Positions 7,998 to 17,445 of a DNA stretch of 64,000 nt are shown piece by piece (position 1 is the first letter of the stretch; every line of letters starts with the position of its first letter). Origin of the DNA: Azospirillum brasilense (GTDB taxonomy: Bacteria > Pseudomonadota > Alphaproteobacteria > Azospirillales > Azospirillaceae); contig NZ_CP012914.1 in assembly GCF_001315015.1 (NCBI RefSeq), positions 1,178,001 to 1,242,000 of the forward strand, read 5' to 3'. The notes under the pieces were generated by a model. The model was not told the origin of the DNA. It worked only from the letters and a program-made list of their open reading frames with translations, and searched no databases. The position numbers and the translations under genes are program-made.

Positions 7998-10199
7998 ATG
8001 TACCCCGCCGACCTTCTTGCCTCGCCCGACCTCCTCGAACCGCTGCGTTTCCAGACGCGCGGCGGCGTCACCGTCACGCGGCGGGCGACGGCGCTCGACC
8101 CGCGGACCGCCCTCGACCCGGTGATCGACGCGCTGGACCGCCGCCGCGGCCTGCTGCTGTCCAGCGGGGTGGAGGCGCCGGGCCGCTACCGCCGTCACGC
8201 GCTGGGCTTCACCGACCCGCCGCTGGCGCTCACGGCGCGTGGGCGGACGCTGCGCATCGACGCGCTGAACGGGCGGGGGCAAGTGCTGCTGCCCGCCGTC
8301 GCCGAGGCCCTGCGTGGCCTGGAGGCCCTGGCCGGTCTAGAGGAGGCGCCGTCGCGGGTCACTGCCCTCGTCCGCAAGCCCCAGCACCCCTTCCCGGAGG
8401 AGGAGCGGAGCCGCCAGCCCTCCGTTTTCTCGGTCCTGCGGGCGGTGCTGGATCTGTTTGCCGCCCCCGACGACCCGTTGCTCGGGCTCTACGGGGCCTT
8501 CGCCTACGACCTCGCCTTCCAGTTCGAGCCGATCCGCCAGCGGTTGGAGCGGCCCGACGACCAGCGCGATCTGCTGCTCTACCTGCCGGACCGGCTCGTC
8601 GCGCTGGACCCCATCGCAGGACTCGCCCGGCTCGTCGCGTATGAGTTCATCACGGCGGCGGGCAGCACCGAGGGGCTGGAGTGCGGCGGGCGCGACCACC
8701 CCTACCGTCCCGACACCAACGCCGAGGCCGGCTGCGACCACGCGCCCGGTGACTATCAGCGCGTCGTCGAGAGCGCCAAGGCCGCCTTCCGCCGCGGCGA
8801 CCTGTTCGAGGTGGTGCCCGGCCAGACCTTCGCCGAGCCCTGCGCCGACGCGCCTTCGTCGGTGTTCCGGCGGCTGCGCGCCGCCAACCCGGCGCCTTAC
8901 GAGGCCTTCGTCAACCTCGGGCGGGGCGAGTTCCTCGTCGCCGCCAGCCCGGAGATGTATGTGCGGGTGGCGGGCGGGCGGGTGGAAACCTGCCCGATCT
9001 CCGGCACCGTGGCGCGCGGGGCCGACGCGCTGGGCGACGCCGCGCAGGTCCTGCGCCTGCTGACCTCGGCCAAGGACGCGGCGGAGCTGACCATGTGCAC
9101 CGACGTGGACCGCAACGACAAGGCGCGGGTGTGCGAGCCGGGATCCGTCCGGGTGATCGGGCGGCGGATGATCGAGCTGTACTCCCGTCTGATCCACACG
9201 GTGGACCATGTGGAGGGACGGCTGCGGTCCGGAATGGACGCGCTGGACGCCTTCCTCACCCACAGCTGGGCGGTGACGGTGACCGGCGCGCCCAAGCGCT
9301 GGGCCATGCAGTTCCTGGAGGATACGGAGCAATCGCCGCGCCGCTGGTACGGCGGGGCCTTCGGCCGGCTGGGCTTCGACGGCGGGATGGACACCGGCCT
9401 GACCCTGCGCACCATCCGCATGGCCGAGGGCGTTGCCTACGTGCGGGCGGGGGCGACGCTGCTGTCCGACAGCGATCCGGACGCGGAGGACGCGGAGTGC
9501 CGCCTGAAGGCCGCCGCCTTCCGCGACGCCATCCGCGGGACGGCGGCGGGTGCGGCGCCCACGCTGCCGGCGGCTCCCCGTGGCGGGGAGGGCAGGCGGG
9601 TGCTGCTGGTGGATCACGACGACAGCTTCGTCCACACGCTGGCCGACTATCTGCGCCAGACGGGCGCTTCGGTGACGACGCTGCGTCACAGTCACGCACG
9701 GGCGGCGCTGGCGGAGCGGAGGCCGGATCTGGTCGTGCTGTCCCCCGGTCCGGGGCGCCCGGCGGATTTCGACGTGGCGGGCACCATCGACGCGGCGCTG
9801 GCGCTCGGCCTGCCGGTGTTCGGCGTCTGCCTGGGCCTGCAAGGGATGGTGGAGCGCTTCGGCGGCGCGCTGGACGTGCTGCCGGAGCCCGTCCACGGCA
9901 AGGCGACGGAGGTCCGGGTGCTGGGCGGCGCGCTGTTCGCCGGCCTGCCGGAGCGGCTGACGGTCGGGCGCTACCACTCTCTGGTGGCCCGGCGCGACCG
10001 GCTGCCGGCGGACCTCACGGTGACCGCGGAGACCGCCGACGGTCTGGTGATGGCGGTCGAGCACCGGCGGCTTCCGCTCGCCGCCGTGCAGTTCCACCCC
10101 GAGTCGATCCTGTCGCTCGACGGTGGGGCCGGTCTTGCCCTGCTGGGCAACGTGATGGACCGGCTGGCCGCCGGCGCCCTGACGGACGCTGCGGCTTGA
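7998..10199 (+). CDS. trpE(G): Anthranilate synthase, fused TrpE-TrpG
   Basis: This 733-residue protein makes anthranilate from chorismate and glutamine, the first step of tryptophan synthesis. Residues 1 to about 520 are the chorismate-binding TrpE part, including the conserved GTVARG and CTDVDRNDKARVCEPGSV regions and an N-terminal LLLSS motif like the feedback-inhibition site of TrpE. Residues from about 534 are the class I glutamine amidotransferase, with nucleophile Cys near 611 (FGVCLGLQ) and the His/Glu pair in QFHPES near 699-701. The fusion is typical of Azospirillum and some rhizobia. Expression is controlled by the upstream attenuator. A hairpin (10228-10251) overlaps the end of the convergent gapR gene. 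No other trp gene follows. Confidence 0.98.
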   Translation: MYPADLLASPDLLEPLRFQTRGGVTVTRRATALDPRTALDPVIDALDRRRGLLLSSGVEAPGRYRRHALGFTDPPLALTARGRTLRIDALNGRGQVLLPAVAEALRGLEALAGLEEAPSRVTALVRKPQHPFPEEERSRQPSVFSVLRAVLDLFAAPDDPLLGLYGAFAYDLAFQFEPIRQRLERPDDQRDLLLYLPDRLVALDPIAGLARLVAYEFITAAGSTEGLECGGRDHPYRPDTNAEAGCDHAPGDYQRVVESAKAAFRRGDLFEVVPGQTFAEPCADAPSSVFRRLRAANPAPYEAFVNLGRGEFLVAASPEMYVRVAGGRVETCPISGTVARGADALGDAAQVLRLLTSAKDAAELTMCTDVDRNDKARVCEPGSVRVIGRRMIELYSRLIHTVDHVEGRLRSGMDALDAFLTHSWAVTVTGAPKRWAMQFLEDTEQSPRRWYGGAFGRLGFDGGMDTGLTLRTIRMAEGVAYVRAGATLLSDSDPDAEDAECRLKAAAFRDAIRGTAAGAAPTLPAAPRGGEGRRVLLVDHDDSFVHTLADYLRQTGASVTTLRHSHARAALAERRPDLVVLSPGPGRPADFDVAGTIDAALALGLPVFGVCLGLQGMVERFGGALDVLPEPVHGKATEVRVLGGALFAGLPERLTVGRYHSLVARRDRLPADLTVTAETADGLVMAVEHRRLPLAAVQFHPESILSLDGGAGLALLGNVMDRLAAGALTDAAA

Positions 10200-10234
10200 T
10201 CGGGGCGGCGTAACGGGGAAGGAGTTGGGGGTGG

Positions 10235-10483
10235 TTACTCCACCATCCCCAGCGCTTCCTTGTAGAGTTCCAGGATGGCTTCCTGCTCCTGGCGGTCGGC
10301 CTTGTCCATTTTGCGCAGCCGGATGATCTGGCGGATGATCTTGGTGTCGAAACCGGTGCCCTTGGCCTCGGAGTAGACCTCCTTGATGTCCTCCTGCAGG
10401 CCGCGCTTCTCTTCTTCCAGGCGCTCGATGCGCTCCACGAAGGATTTCAGGCGATCCGCCGCAATGCCGCCGACGTCGGACAT
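10235..10483 (-). CDS. gapR: GapR family DNA-binding protein (DUF2312)
   Basis: This 82-residue protein is almost entirely alpha-helical. It contains the family core RLKSFVERIERLEEEK at residues 11-26 and an IIRQIIRLRKMD segment near residues 49-60. GapR (formerly DUF2312) is a nucleoid-associated protein of alphaproteobacteria that binds overtwisted DNA ahead of replication and transcription; its function here is inferred from the family. The ATG at 10481-10483 gives the usual length, with GAGG upstream. The frame stays open 99 codons further upstream, but that extension looks unlike any family member. It is divergent from pntAA and convergent with trpE(G). Confidence 0.93.
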   Translation of the reverse strand: MSDVGGIAADRLKSFVERIERLEEEKRGLQEDIKEVYSEAKGTGFDTKIIRQIIRLRKMDKADRQEQEAILELYKEALGMVE

Positions 10484-10907
10484 GATAAGGGTAACCTCAA
10501 ATTGGGTGCTTCCGGGGAATCCGGCGCGGACGATATCGGCGGGCGCCGTCGATGGCAAGCGACTCCCGGCACCGTCGGCGCGGATGCCACAGGGCGCGGC
10601 AAACCGCAGCAGCGCCTCGGCCGGGTGTGCCCGGATAGTGGGATGCGTCCGTGGCGACGACCGTTGCCTCGGATGGACGCCTGATGCGAAAGACCGATGG
10701 CGGGACCTTGCGAAAGCGGCGACCTTGCACTTTCCGTTGCACGCGGGCGTGCCAACCCTCTCCGGGCTGTTGCGCCGCACCCATCACCGCTGGTAATACC
10801 ATCGACGCTCAAGAGCTTCACAAAGTCACATAAATCCGGCATTGATGCCGACGGTCTAGGCCGATTGCACGCAAATCGGCCACTTGCGGCAGGGGAGATA
10901 AAGAACC
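10484..10907. other. Divergent intergenic region gapR / pntAA
   Basis: This 424-base space lies between the divergent starts of gapR and pntAA and must hold both promoters. I see no convincing -35/-10 pair, RNA gene or small coding frame with a good ribosome site. The only clear structure is the inverted repeat at 10859-10881, annotated separately. Confidence 0.5.
10859..10881. promoter_or_regulatory. Inverted repeat in the pntAA leader
   Basis: GGCCGATT at 10859-10866 and its complement AATCGGCC at 10874-10881 are separated by seven bases, just upstream of the AGGGGAGA ribosome site of pntAA. It could be an operator for a dimeric repressor or a leader hairpin. Which of the two is not decidable from sequence. 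Confidence 0.4.
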
Positions 10908-12065
10908 ATGAAAATCGCCATACCCAGGGAGCGGCGCGCGGGGGAGAATCGCGTCGCGGCTTCTCCGGAGACGGTCAAGAAACTCAAAGCCCTCAGCCTG
11001 GAAGTGGTCGTGGAGACCGGCGCCGGTCTGGGCTCGAACCTGCCGGACCGGGTGTATCAGGACGCCGGCGCGACGATCGCGCCGGACGCCGCGTCGGCGC
11101 TGGCCGACGCCGACATCGTGCTGAAGGTGCAGCGCCCGCTGCTGGCCGGGGAAGGGGACCTCGACGAGCTGGCGCTGATCAAGCGCGGCGCGCTGCTGTT
11201 CGCCATCCTCAACCCCTACAACAGCCGTGACCACGTGGCGGCCTACGCGGCGGCCGGGGTGAACGCCTTCGCCATGGAGTTCATGCCGCGCATCACCCGC
11301 GCCCAGGTCATGGACGTGCTGTCCTCGCAGGCCAACCTCGCCGGCTACAAGGCGGTGGTCGACGCCGCCAGCGAGTACGGCCGGGCCTACCCGATGATGA
11401 TGACCGCGGCGGGCACGGTGCCGCCGGCGCGCGCCTTCATCATGGGCGTCGGCGTCGCCGGTCTGCAGGCCATCGCCACGGCCAAGCGGCTGGGCGCCAT
11501 CGTCTCGGCGACCGACGTGCGTCCGGCGGTCAAGGAGCAGGTGCAGTCGCTGGGCGGCAGCTTCGTCGCGGTCGAGAACGACGAGTTCAAGCAGGCGGAA
11601 ACCGCGGGCGGCTACGCCAAGGAGATGTCGGACGACTACAAGCGCCAGCAGGCGGCGCTGGTGGCCGAGCACATCAAGAAGCAGGACATCGTCATCACCA
11701 CGGCGCTGATCCCCGGCCGCAAGGCGCCGATCCTGGTGACGCGCGAGCATGTTGCCTCGATGAAGCCGGGCTCGGTGCTGATCGATCTGGCGGTGGAGCA
11801 GGGCGGCAACGTCGAGGGCTCGGAGCTTGGCAAGGTGGTCGTCACCGACAACGGGGTGAAGATCGTCGGCCACGCCAACTACCCCAGCCGCATCGCCGAG
11901 AGCGCCTCGCTGCTCTACGCCAAGAACCTGCTCGCGCTGCTGCAGTCGCTGCACGACAAGGAGAAGGGCGTCACGCTCAACTGGGACGACGAGATCGTGA
12001 AGGCCATCGCGCTCACCCGCGATGGGCAGGTCGTCCATCCCGCCTTCGCCGGCCAGACGGTCTAA
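10908..12065 (+). CDS. pntAA: NAD(P) transhydrogenase subunit alpha part 1
   Basis: This 385-residue protein is the soluble NAD(H)-binding domain I of the proton-translocating transhydrogenase, which uses the proton gradient to move hydride from NADH to NADP. It begins with the typical MKIAIPRER..ENRVAASPE. It contains the RDHVAAYAAAGVNAFAMEFMPRITRAQ region near residues 106-132 and the nucleotide-binding GVGVAGLQAIATAKRLGA near 181-198. AGGGGAGA precedes the ATG. It is first in the operon pntAA-pntAB-pntB, with 27 bases to pntAB. The split alpha subunit is usual for alphaproteobacteria such as Rhodospirillum. Confidence 0.97.
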   Translation: MKIAIPRERRAGENRVAASPETVKKLKALSLEVVVETGAGLGSNLPDRVYQDAGATIAPDAASALADADIVLKVQRPLLAGEGDLDELALIKRGALLFAILNPYNSRDHVAAYAAAGVNAFAMEFMPRITRAQVMDVLSSQANLAGYKAVVDAASEYGRAYPMMMTAAGTVPPARAFIMGVGVAGLQAIATAKRLGAIVSATDVRPAVKEQVQSLGGSFVAVENDEFKQAETAGGYAKEMSDDYKRQQAALVAEHIKKQDIVITTALIPGRKAPILVTREHVASMKPGSVLIDLAVEQGGNVEGSELGKVVVTDNGVKIVGHANYPSRIAESASLLYAKNLLALLQSLHDKEKGVTLNWDDEIVKAIALTRDGQVVHPAFAGQTV

Positions 12066-12092
12066 AGGCCGGACGGAATTAGGGAGAGACAC

Positions 12093-12515
12093 ATGGATCA
12101 GACTCAATTGTCCAACCGCGTCGCTGAGCTGAAGGCCCAGCTCGCCGCGGCCAGCCAGCAGATCGACGCGCTCGCCGCCCAGGCCGCGGCGCTCGGCCAC
12201 GCCGCTCCCGTCGCGGACGCGGCGAGCCACGGCAACTTCTTCATCACCGGCCTGACGGTGTTCGTGCTGGCCTGCTTCGTCGGCTACTACGTGGTGTGGC
12301 GGGTGACGCCGGCGCTGCACTCGCCGCTGATGGCGGTGACCAACGCGGTGTCCTCGGTGATCATCGTCGGCGCCCTGATCGCCGCCGGCCCCGCGGGGTT
12401 CGGCTTCTCCAAGATCATGGGCTTCCTCGCCGTCATCCTGGCCAGCGTCAACATCTTCGGCGGCTTCCTGGTCACCCAGCGCATGCTGTCGATGTTCAAG
12501 AAGAAGGGCAAGTAA
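12093..12515 (+). CDS. pntAB: NAD(P) transhydrogenase subunit alpha part 2
   Basis: This 140-residue protein is the membrane part of the alpha subunit. A short N-terminal amphipathic segment (about residues 1-45) is followed by three or four transmembrane helices with the conserved [18 protein letters not shown] motif and the [14 protein letters not shown] end. It joins PntB to form the proton channel. A GGGAGA site precedes the ATG, and two bases separate its stop from pntB. Confidence 0.97.
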   Translation: MDQTQLSNRVAELKAQLAAASQQIDALAAQAAALGHAAPVADAASHGNFFITGLTVFVLACFVGYYVVWRVTPALHSPLMAVTNAVSSVIIVGALIAAGPAGFGFSKIMGFLAVILASVNIFGGFLVTQRMLSMFKKKGK

Positions 12516-12517
12516 CC

Positions 12518-13912
12518 ATGGAAACCCTGTCCGCCCTTCTCTATCTGGTCGCCTCGGTCTGCTTCATCATGGCGCTGCGCGGCCTGTCCAGCCCGGAGAC
12601 CTCCCGCCAGGGCAACTTCTTCGGCATGGCCGGCATGACCATCGCCGTGCTGACCACGCTGGCCCTGCCCATCGTCCAGTCCTACTGGATGATCGTGCTC
12701 GGCATCGCCATCGGCGGTGGCATCGGCTACGTCATCGCCAAGAAGATCGAGATGACCGCCCTGCCGCAGCTCGTCGCCGCCTTCCACTCGCTGGTCGGTC
12801 TGGCCGCGGTGTTCGTGGCGCTGTCGGCCTTCTACTCGCCCGAGGCCTACGGCATCGGCGTCCCCGGCGCCATCGCCAAGGGCTCGCTGGTCGAGATGGC
12901 GCTGGGCACCGCCATCGGCGCCATCACCTTCACCGGCTCGATCGTCGCCTTCGCCAAGCTGCAGGGCCTGGTCACCGGCAAGCCGCTGGTCTTCCCCTTC
13001 CAGCACCATCTCAACGCCGCCCTCGGCGTGCTGACCATCCTGCTCATCGTCTGGCTGGTGCAGAGCAACTCCAGCGTGGCGATGTGGATCATCGTGCTGG
13101 TCGCGCTGGCGCTCGGCTTCCTGCTGATCCTGCCGATCGGCGGCGCCGACATGCCGGTGGTGATCTCGATGCTGAACAGCTATTCCGGCTGGGCGGCGGC
13201 GGGCATCGGCTTCACGCTGCAGAACAACCTGCTGATCGTCACGGGCGCGCTGGTCGGCTCGTCGGGCGCCATCCTGTCCTACATCATGTGCAAGGGCATG
13301 AACCGCTCGATCTTCAACGTCATCCTGGGCGGCTTCGGCGGCGACAGCGGGGCGTCGGCGGCGGCGGCCGGCGGCGGCGAGCGCGGCACGGTGAAGGCCG
13401 GCTCGCCGGAGGACGCGGCCTACATCATGAAGAACGCCCAGTCGGTGATCATCGTCCCCGGCTACGGCATGGCGGTGGCCCAGGCCCAGCACGCGCTGCG
13501 CGAGATGGCCGACCTGCTGAAGAAGGAAGGCGTCGAGGTCAAGTACGCCATCCACCCGGTGGCGGGGCGCATGCCCGGGCACATGAACGTGCTGCTGGCC
13601 GAGGCCAACGTGCCCTACGACGAGGTGTTCGAGCTGGAGGACATCAACCGCGACTTCGGCACGGCGGACGTGGCCTTCGTGATCGGCGCCAACGACGTGA
13701 CCAACCCGGCGGCCAAGACCGACCCGCAGTCGCCGATCTACGGCATGCCGATCCTCGACGTGGAGAAGGCCAAGACGGTGTTCTTCATCAAGCGCGGCAT
13801 GGCCGCCGGCTACGCCGGCGTCGAGAACGAGCTGTTCTTCCGCCCCAACACCATGATGCTGTTCGGTGACGCCAAGAAGGTCACCGAAGAGGTCGTGAAG
13901 TCGATGGAGTAA
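12518..13912 (+). CDS. pntB: NAD(P) transhydrogenase subunit beta
   Basis: This 464-residue protein has about nine transmembrane helices in residues 1-270, including the proton-channel region with AAFHSLVGLAAVF. It ends in the soluble NADP(H)-binding domain III (VIIVPGYGMAVAQAQHALREM near residue 310; IGANDVTNPAAKTDPQSPIYGMPILDV near 390). The length is normal. The start is the ATG at 12518, two bases after the pntAB stop. The operon ends at a strong terminator 30 bases downstream. Confidence 0.97.
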   Translation: METLSALLYLVASVCFIMALRGLSSPETSRQGNFFGMAGMTIAVLTTLALPIVQSYWMIVLGIAIGGGIGYVIAKKIEMTALPQLVAAFHSLVGLAAVFVALSAFYSPEAYGIGVPGAIAKGSLVEMALGTAIGAITFTGSIVAFAKLQGLVTGKPLVFPFQHHLNAALGVLTILLIVWLVQSNSSVAMWIIVLVALALGFLLILPIGGADMPVVISMLNSYSGWAAAGIGFTLQNNLLIVTGALVGSSGAILSYIMCKGMNRSIFNVILGGFGGDSGASAAAAGGGERGTVKAGSPEDAAYIMKNAQSVIIVPGYGMAVAQAQHALREMADLLKKEGVEVKYAIHPVAGRMPGHMNVLLAEANVPYDEVFELEDINRDFGTADVAFVIGANDVTNPAAKTDPQSPIYGMPILDVEKAKTVFFIKRGMAAGYAGVENELFFRPNTMMLFGDAKKVTEEVVKSME

Positions 13913-13942
13913 CCCGCACCCTTACCGGTGTGGCGTAGGATG

Positions 13943-13979
13943 AACCCCCGGGGCCGGCGCGCCCTGGGGGTTTCTTTTT
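13943..13979 (+). terminator. Intrinsic terminator of the pnt operon
   Basis: A 12-bp stem pairs 13943-13954 with 13961-13972 and includes one G-T pair. The loop is six bases and the stem runs into TTTCTTTTT. It lies 30 bases after the pntB stop. Confidence 0.88.
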
Positions 13980-14008
13980 GCCATCACAAGAAACGGAGAG
14001 AGGACGCC

Positions 14009-14296
14009 ATGCCCGCCTACATCATCGCCGACGTGAACGTGACGAATCCCGCGGCCTACGAAAACTACAAGACGCTGACCCCGAACGCGGTCGCCAAGAA
14101 TGGCGGGCGCTTCATTGCCCGCGGCGGGCAGGCGGAGGCGCTGGAAGGCGGCTGGCAGCCCAACCGCGTGGTCATCCTTGAATTCCCGGACTACGCCACC
14201 GCCAAGGCCTTCTACGACAGCCCCGAATACCGTGAAGCGCGCGAGGCCCGGAAGGACGCCGCCGACTTCCGCATGATCGTGGTGGACGGCGCCTGA
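14009..14296 (+). CDS. DUF1330 family protein
   Basis: This 95-residue protein begins with MPAYIIADVNVTNPAAYENY and carries the family pattern of a dimeric ferredoxin-like (alpha/beta barrel) fold: GGRFIARGG near residue 32 and VILEFPDYATAKAFYDSPEY near 54-73. The biochemical role of DUF1330 is not known. GGAGAGAGG lies just upstream of the ATG. It is monocistronic, between the pnt terminator and a terminator shared with the convergent panB. Confidence 0.93.
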   Translation: MPAYIIADVNVTNPAAYENYKTLTPNAVAKNGGRFIARGGQAEALEGGWQPNRVVILEFPDYATAKAFYDSPEYREAREARKDAADFRMIVVDGA

Positions 14297-14314
14297 GGGG
14301 GCCCGGAACAAGAA

Positions 14315-14342
14315 AAAAGCCGTGCGGAGCCGCACGGCTTTT
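14315..14342. terminator. Bidirectional intrinsic terminator
   Basis: A perfect 12-bp stem (14315-14326 with 14331-14342) has a GAGC loop. It has an A run before the stem and T's after it, so it can terminate both the DUF1330 gene and the convergent panB. Confidence 0.92.
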
Positions 14343-14364
14343 CTTTCGGGAAGGGAATGGGCCC

Positions 14365-15189
14365 TTACGCCTTCTTGATGCCGAAGCAATGCTCCGGACC
14401 GGGGAAGCTGCGGGCCTTCACCTCGGCGGCGTAGGTCGCGGCGGCTTCGCCGATGGCGGTGCCGAGCTGGGCGTAGCGCTTCACGAACTTGGGCTGGAAC
14501 TCGCCGAACAGGCCGAACATATCGTCGGACACCAGAACCTGCCCGTCGCAGGCGGGGGAAGCGCCGATGCCGATGGTCGGGATGGCCACATCCTCGGTGA
14601 TCTGGCGGGCCAGCGACTCCATCGTGCCCTCGATGACCAGGGAGAAGGCGCCGGCGTCAGCGATGGCGCGGGCGTCGGCGCGGATGCGCTCCGCCGCTTC
14701 CGGATCGCGGCCCACCGCCTTGTAGCCGCCGAGCGCGTTGACCGACTGCGGCAGCAATCCGACATGGCCCATCACCGGCACGCCGCGGGTGGTCAGGTAG
14801 GCCACCGTCTCGGCCATCTCCAGCCCGCCTTCCACCTTCACCGCCTGGGCGCCGCTCTCCGCCATGACGCGGGCGGCGTTGCGGAAGGCCACCTGGGGGC
14901 TTTCCTGGTAGCTGCCGAAGGGCAGGTCCACCACCACGCAGGCGTGGCGCGAGCCGCGCACCACGGCGGCGCCATGGGCGATCATCATGTCGAGCGTGAC
15001 GGGAAGCGTGCTGTCGAAGCCGTAGACCACCATGCCCAGCGAGTCGCCGACCAGAAGCAGGTCGACATGCGGGTCCAGCAGGCGGGCGACCGGAGTCGTG
15101 TAGGCGGTCAGGCAGACGATCGGCTCTCCGCCCTTGCGCGCGCGCAGCGCCGGCACGGAAACGCGCGGAGTGTCCTTGGATGCGCTCAT
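14365..15189 (-). CDS. panB: 3-methyl-2-oxobutanoate hydroxymethyltransferase
   Basis: PanB transfers a hydroxymethyl group from methylene-tetrahydrofolate to 2-oxoisovalerate to make ketopantoate, the first step of pantothenate and CoA synthesis. The 274-residue protein shows the family motifs [35 protein letters not shown] and [17 protein letters not shown]; the metal-binding acidic residues lie within these blocks. The ATG at 15187-15189 follows a GGGGAGGG site. The frame extends 56 codons further upstream without family similarity. It is monocistronic, with panC not nearby. Confidence 0.97.
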   Translation of the reverse strand: MSASKDTPRVSVPALRARKGGEPIVCLTAYTTPVARLLDPHVDLLLVGDSLGMVVYGFDSTLPVTLDMMIAHGAAVVRGSRHACVVVDLPFGSYQESPQVAFRNAARVMAESGAQAVKVEGGLEMAETVAYLTTRGVPVMGHVGLLPQSVNALGGYKAVGRDPEAAERIRADARAIADAGAFSLVIEGTMESLARQITEDVAIPTIGIGASPACDGQVLVSDDMFGLFGEFQPKFVKRYAQLGTAIGEAAATYAAEVKARSFPGPEHCFGIKKA

Positions 15190-15307
15190 TGGCGACCCTC
15201 CCCTTTGTATTTTCTTGGCAGACATTTGTGCGGTGAAGCGGACCGCAGATGCACCAAAACCGCCCACGCGCAGGCGCGGGGCGGCAGGTGCAAGACACAA
15301 GAGGGGC

Positions 15308-15375
15308 AAGCGCGCGAACGCGCTTGGATGCCCGGCGCGCCGAAGCGCGCCTGTCAATCCGGCGCGAAACGCGCC
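15308..15375. repeat. G/C-rich hairpins downstream of rpsU
   Basis: Perfect inverted repeats occur at 15308-15325 (7-bp arms, loop CGAA) and 15361-15375 (6-bp arms, loop AAA), with GGCGCGCC and further GCGCG segments between them. They sit just past the rpsU stop on the minus strand and before the panB start. There is no T run, so simple intrinsic termination is doubtful. The style resembles the hairpin array at 5.3 kb on a smaller scale. Confidence 0.5.
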
Positions 15376-15381
15376 TGAGGA

Positions 15382-15585
15382 TTAATAGCCCTCGCGCTCC
15401 ATACGCTTGCGGAGCAGCTTGCGGGTGCGACGCACCGCTTCAGCCTTCTCACGCGCGCGCTTCTCCGAGGGCTTCTCGTAGTTCCGGCGCAGCTTCATTT
15501 CCCGGAAAATGCCCTCGCGCTGCATCTTCTTCTTCAGCGCGCGGAGGGCCTGATCGACGTTGTTGTCTCGGACCAGAACTTGCAC
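15382..15585 (-). CDS. rpsU: Small ribosomal subunit protein bS21
   Basis: This 67-residue basic protein has the bS21 sequence ([20 protein letters not shown], then the Lys/Arg-rich [16 protein letters not shown]). It binds the 30S subunit near the Shine-Dalgarno interaction site. The start is taken as the GTG at 15583-15585, giving MQVLVRDNN as in related alphaproteobacteria, with AGGTGA eight bases upstream. An open frame of over 270 codons runs through it from upstream but is not coding there. It is divergent from def. Confidence 0.96.
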   Translation of the reverse strand: MQVLVRDNNVDQALRALKKKMQREGIFREMKLRRNYEKPSEKRAREKAEAVRRTRKLLRKRMEREGY

Positions 15586-15801
15586 GTTAACCGTCACCTT
15601 TATCAAGTGAGCCGAGTTGCCATGAAGCAACAAACAGGCATGCGACAGGCATGCGCTTTCGGGCGCACCCCTTGTGTGGACCTTTATGTAGCACGGACGG
15701 GGCCGCCTGTGAAGCGGAGTCTTCCAACCCTGCGTGTTCCGCTGCGACAATGCGTGGGCAAAACGGTTGCCCGGCGGCCCGCGGCGCCCAGATAATAGGG
15801 C

Positions 15802-16344
15802 ATGGCCCTGTTGAAGATCGCCCGCATGGGGCACCCGGTGCTGCGCAAGGTCGCAGACCCCGTGCCCGACCCGACGGCCCCGGAGATCCGGCGGCTGGCT
15901 TCCGACATGATCGACACCATGCTGGACGCACCCGGAGTCGGTCTGGCGGCCCCGCAGGTGCACGAATCGCTGCGCATGATCGTGTTCCGCGTTCCCGCCA
16001 TGCGTTCCGGCGGCGAGTCGGTGGAGCCGACCGTCCTCATCAACCCGGTGATCGAGCCGCTGGACGATGGGATGGAACTCGGGATGGAGGGCTGCCTGTC
16101 GATTCCCGAACTGCGCGGTGTCGTTCCGCGATTCGCGCGCATCCGCTACCGCGGCGTCGGGCTGGACGGCGAATCCATCGAGCGGGAGGCGTCGGGATTC
16201 CACGCCCGCGTCATCCAGCACGAGTGCGATCACCTGGACGGCGTGCTTTACATCGACCGGATGACCGATCTGCGCTATCTGGCCTTCACCGACGAGGCGC
16301 ATCACGTGACCGAGGCGCTGGAACAGCAGGAGGGGAGAGACTGA
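15802..16344 (+). CDS. def: Peptide deformylase
   Basis: The enzyme removes the formyl group from the initiator Met of nascent proteins. The 180-residue protein has all three motifs: GVGLAAPQ (residues 45-52), EGCLS (96-100, with metal ligand Cys98) and QHECDH (139-144, with metal ligands His140 and His144 and catalytic Glu141). The start is the ATG at 15802; no strong ribosome site is visible. The coq9 gene starts one base after its stop, indicating an operon. No fmt gene is adjacent, unlike in many bacteria. Confidence 0.97.
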   Translation: MALLKIARMGHPVLRKVADPVPDPTAPEIRRLASDMIDTMLDAPGVGLAAPQVHESLRMIVFRVPAMRSGGESVEPTVLINPVIEPLDDGMELGMEGCLSIPELRGVVPRFARIRYRGVGLDGESIEREASGFHARVIQHECDHLDGVLYIDRMTDLRYLAFTDEAHHVTEALEQQEGRD

Positions 16345-16345
16345 C

Positions 16346-17053
16346 ATGGACGCTGCGCTGGATATGGACGCGGTGCGGGACGACATCCTGCTCTCCACGC
16401 TTCCCAACATCGTGTTCGACGGCTGGAGCCAGCAGGCGTTGCGCGACGGCGCGCAGATGGCCGGCTACGACACGGGGACCATGCACCGCGCCTTCCCCGG
16501 CGGCGTGCCGGAACTGGTCGAGCATTTCGGCTCCTGGACCGACCGCCGCATGCTGGCGGAGCTGGACAAGCACCCGCTCGACGAGATGAGGGTGGGGGAG
16601 AAGATCGCGCTCGCCATCCGCACCCATTTCGAGGTGTTGGAACCGCACATGGAGGCCAAGCGCCGCCTGCTCGCCTATCTCGCCATGCCACAGAATCTCG
16701 GCATGGGGCTGACCATGCTCTACCGCACGGTTGACGCTATGTGGTTCGCGGCGGGCGACACGGCCACCGACTTCAACCACTACACCAAGCGGGCTACGCT
16801 GGCCGCGGTGCTCAGCTCCGCGACCTTCTACTGGCTGGACGACCGGTCGGAGGGCCATGCCGAGACCTGGGCCTTCGTGGACCGCCGGCTCGGCGACGTC
16901 ATGAGCATGGGCAAGGCGATGTCCGCCATGGGCCGCGCCGGCCGTCTGCTCAGCCATCTGCCGAGTCCCGCGCGCTTTGCCCGTCAGATCCGCCAGCGTG
17001 CCGGCGCTACTCCGGTGGACACCGCCTCCGCCCATATGGCGGAGAACATCTGA
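16346..17053 (+). CDS. COQ9 family ubiquinone biosynthesis protein
   Basis: COQ9 proteins bind lipids and assist COQ7 hydroxylation during ubiquinone synthesis; the role here is inferred from the family. The 235-residue helical protein shows the TetR-like N-terminal part ([16 protein letters not shown]), the [36 protein letters not shown] block near residues 117-153, and the [18 protein letters not shown] segment after it. It starts one base after def, whose GGAGGGGAGA end serves as ribosome site. It converges on the tfoX-like gene four bases beyond its stop. Confidence 0.92.
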   Translation: MDAALDMDAVRDDILLSTLPNIVFDGWSQQALRDGAQMAGYDTGTMHRAFPGGVPELVEHFGSWTDRRMLAELDKHPLDEMRVGEKIALAIRTHFEVLEPHMEAKRRLLAYLAMPQNLGMGLTMLYRTVDAMWFAAGDTATDFNHYTKRATLAAVLSSATFYWLDDRSEGHAETWAFVDRRLGDVMSMGKAMSAMGRAGRLLSHLPSPARFARQIRQRAGATPVDTASAHMAENI

Positions 17054-17057
17054 CGGC

Positions 17058-17435
17058 TCAGGCTTCGGCCTTCTTAAGGGCAGCTTTCTTGCGGGACGGT
17101 TTCTTGGCGGCGGCGGTGCGGATCGCCGCCGCCAGGGCCGGGCGAGCCCAGAACAGAAGCTCGTCCGGGTCGTCCAGCGCCGAGTCGGGCGGCGGAAAAT
17201 AGGGCAGGACCGTCGGCTTCTCGTCGAAGGGCTTGAAAGGGCGCAGGCCCAGCGCCTCGTAATCCGGCCGGTTGCCGTCGTCGGTCTTGAAATACAGGAT
17301 GTTGCGGGCGACCAGGGCGAAGACGACGCCGTCGCAATAGACCGCGTAACCGCCGAACATGCGACGGGCGGTGATGGCCCCCAACGGCGTCAGCGACTCG
17401 CACAGGAAACGGACGAGTTCGCTGACCGTGGCCAT
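17058..17435 (-). CDS. TfoX/Sxy N-terminal domain protein
   Basis: The 125-residue protein has the TfoX N-terminal fold, with RRMFGGYAVYCDGVVFALVA (residues 24-43) and LYFKTDDGNRPDYEALGLRPF near 47-67. It ends in a Lys/Ala-rich tail (KKPSRKKAALKKAEA). TfoX in gammaproteobacteria activates competence genes. Short alphaproteobacterial members have no demonstrated role, and competence should not be assumed. It lies ten bases after sspB on the same strand and is probably co-transcribed with it. Confidence 0.88.
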   Translation of the reverse strand: MATVSELVRFLCESLTPLGAITARRMFGGYAVYCDGVVFALVARNILYFKTDDGNRPDYEALGLRPFKPFDEKPTVLPYFPPPDSALDDPDELLFWARPALAAAIRTAAAKKPSRKKAALKKAEA

Positions 17436-17445
17436 GGCGGAAAGC

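Noticed and set aside
15586..16410. Upstream extension of the rpsU frame to over 300 codons
   Set aside because: The extension is antisense to def and has no similarity to bS21. A GTG start with a ribosome site gives the normal 67-residue protein.
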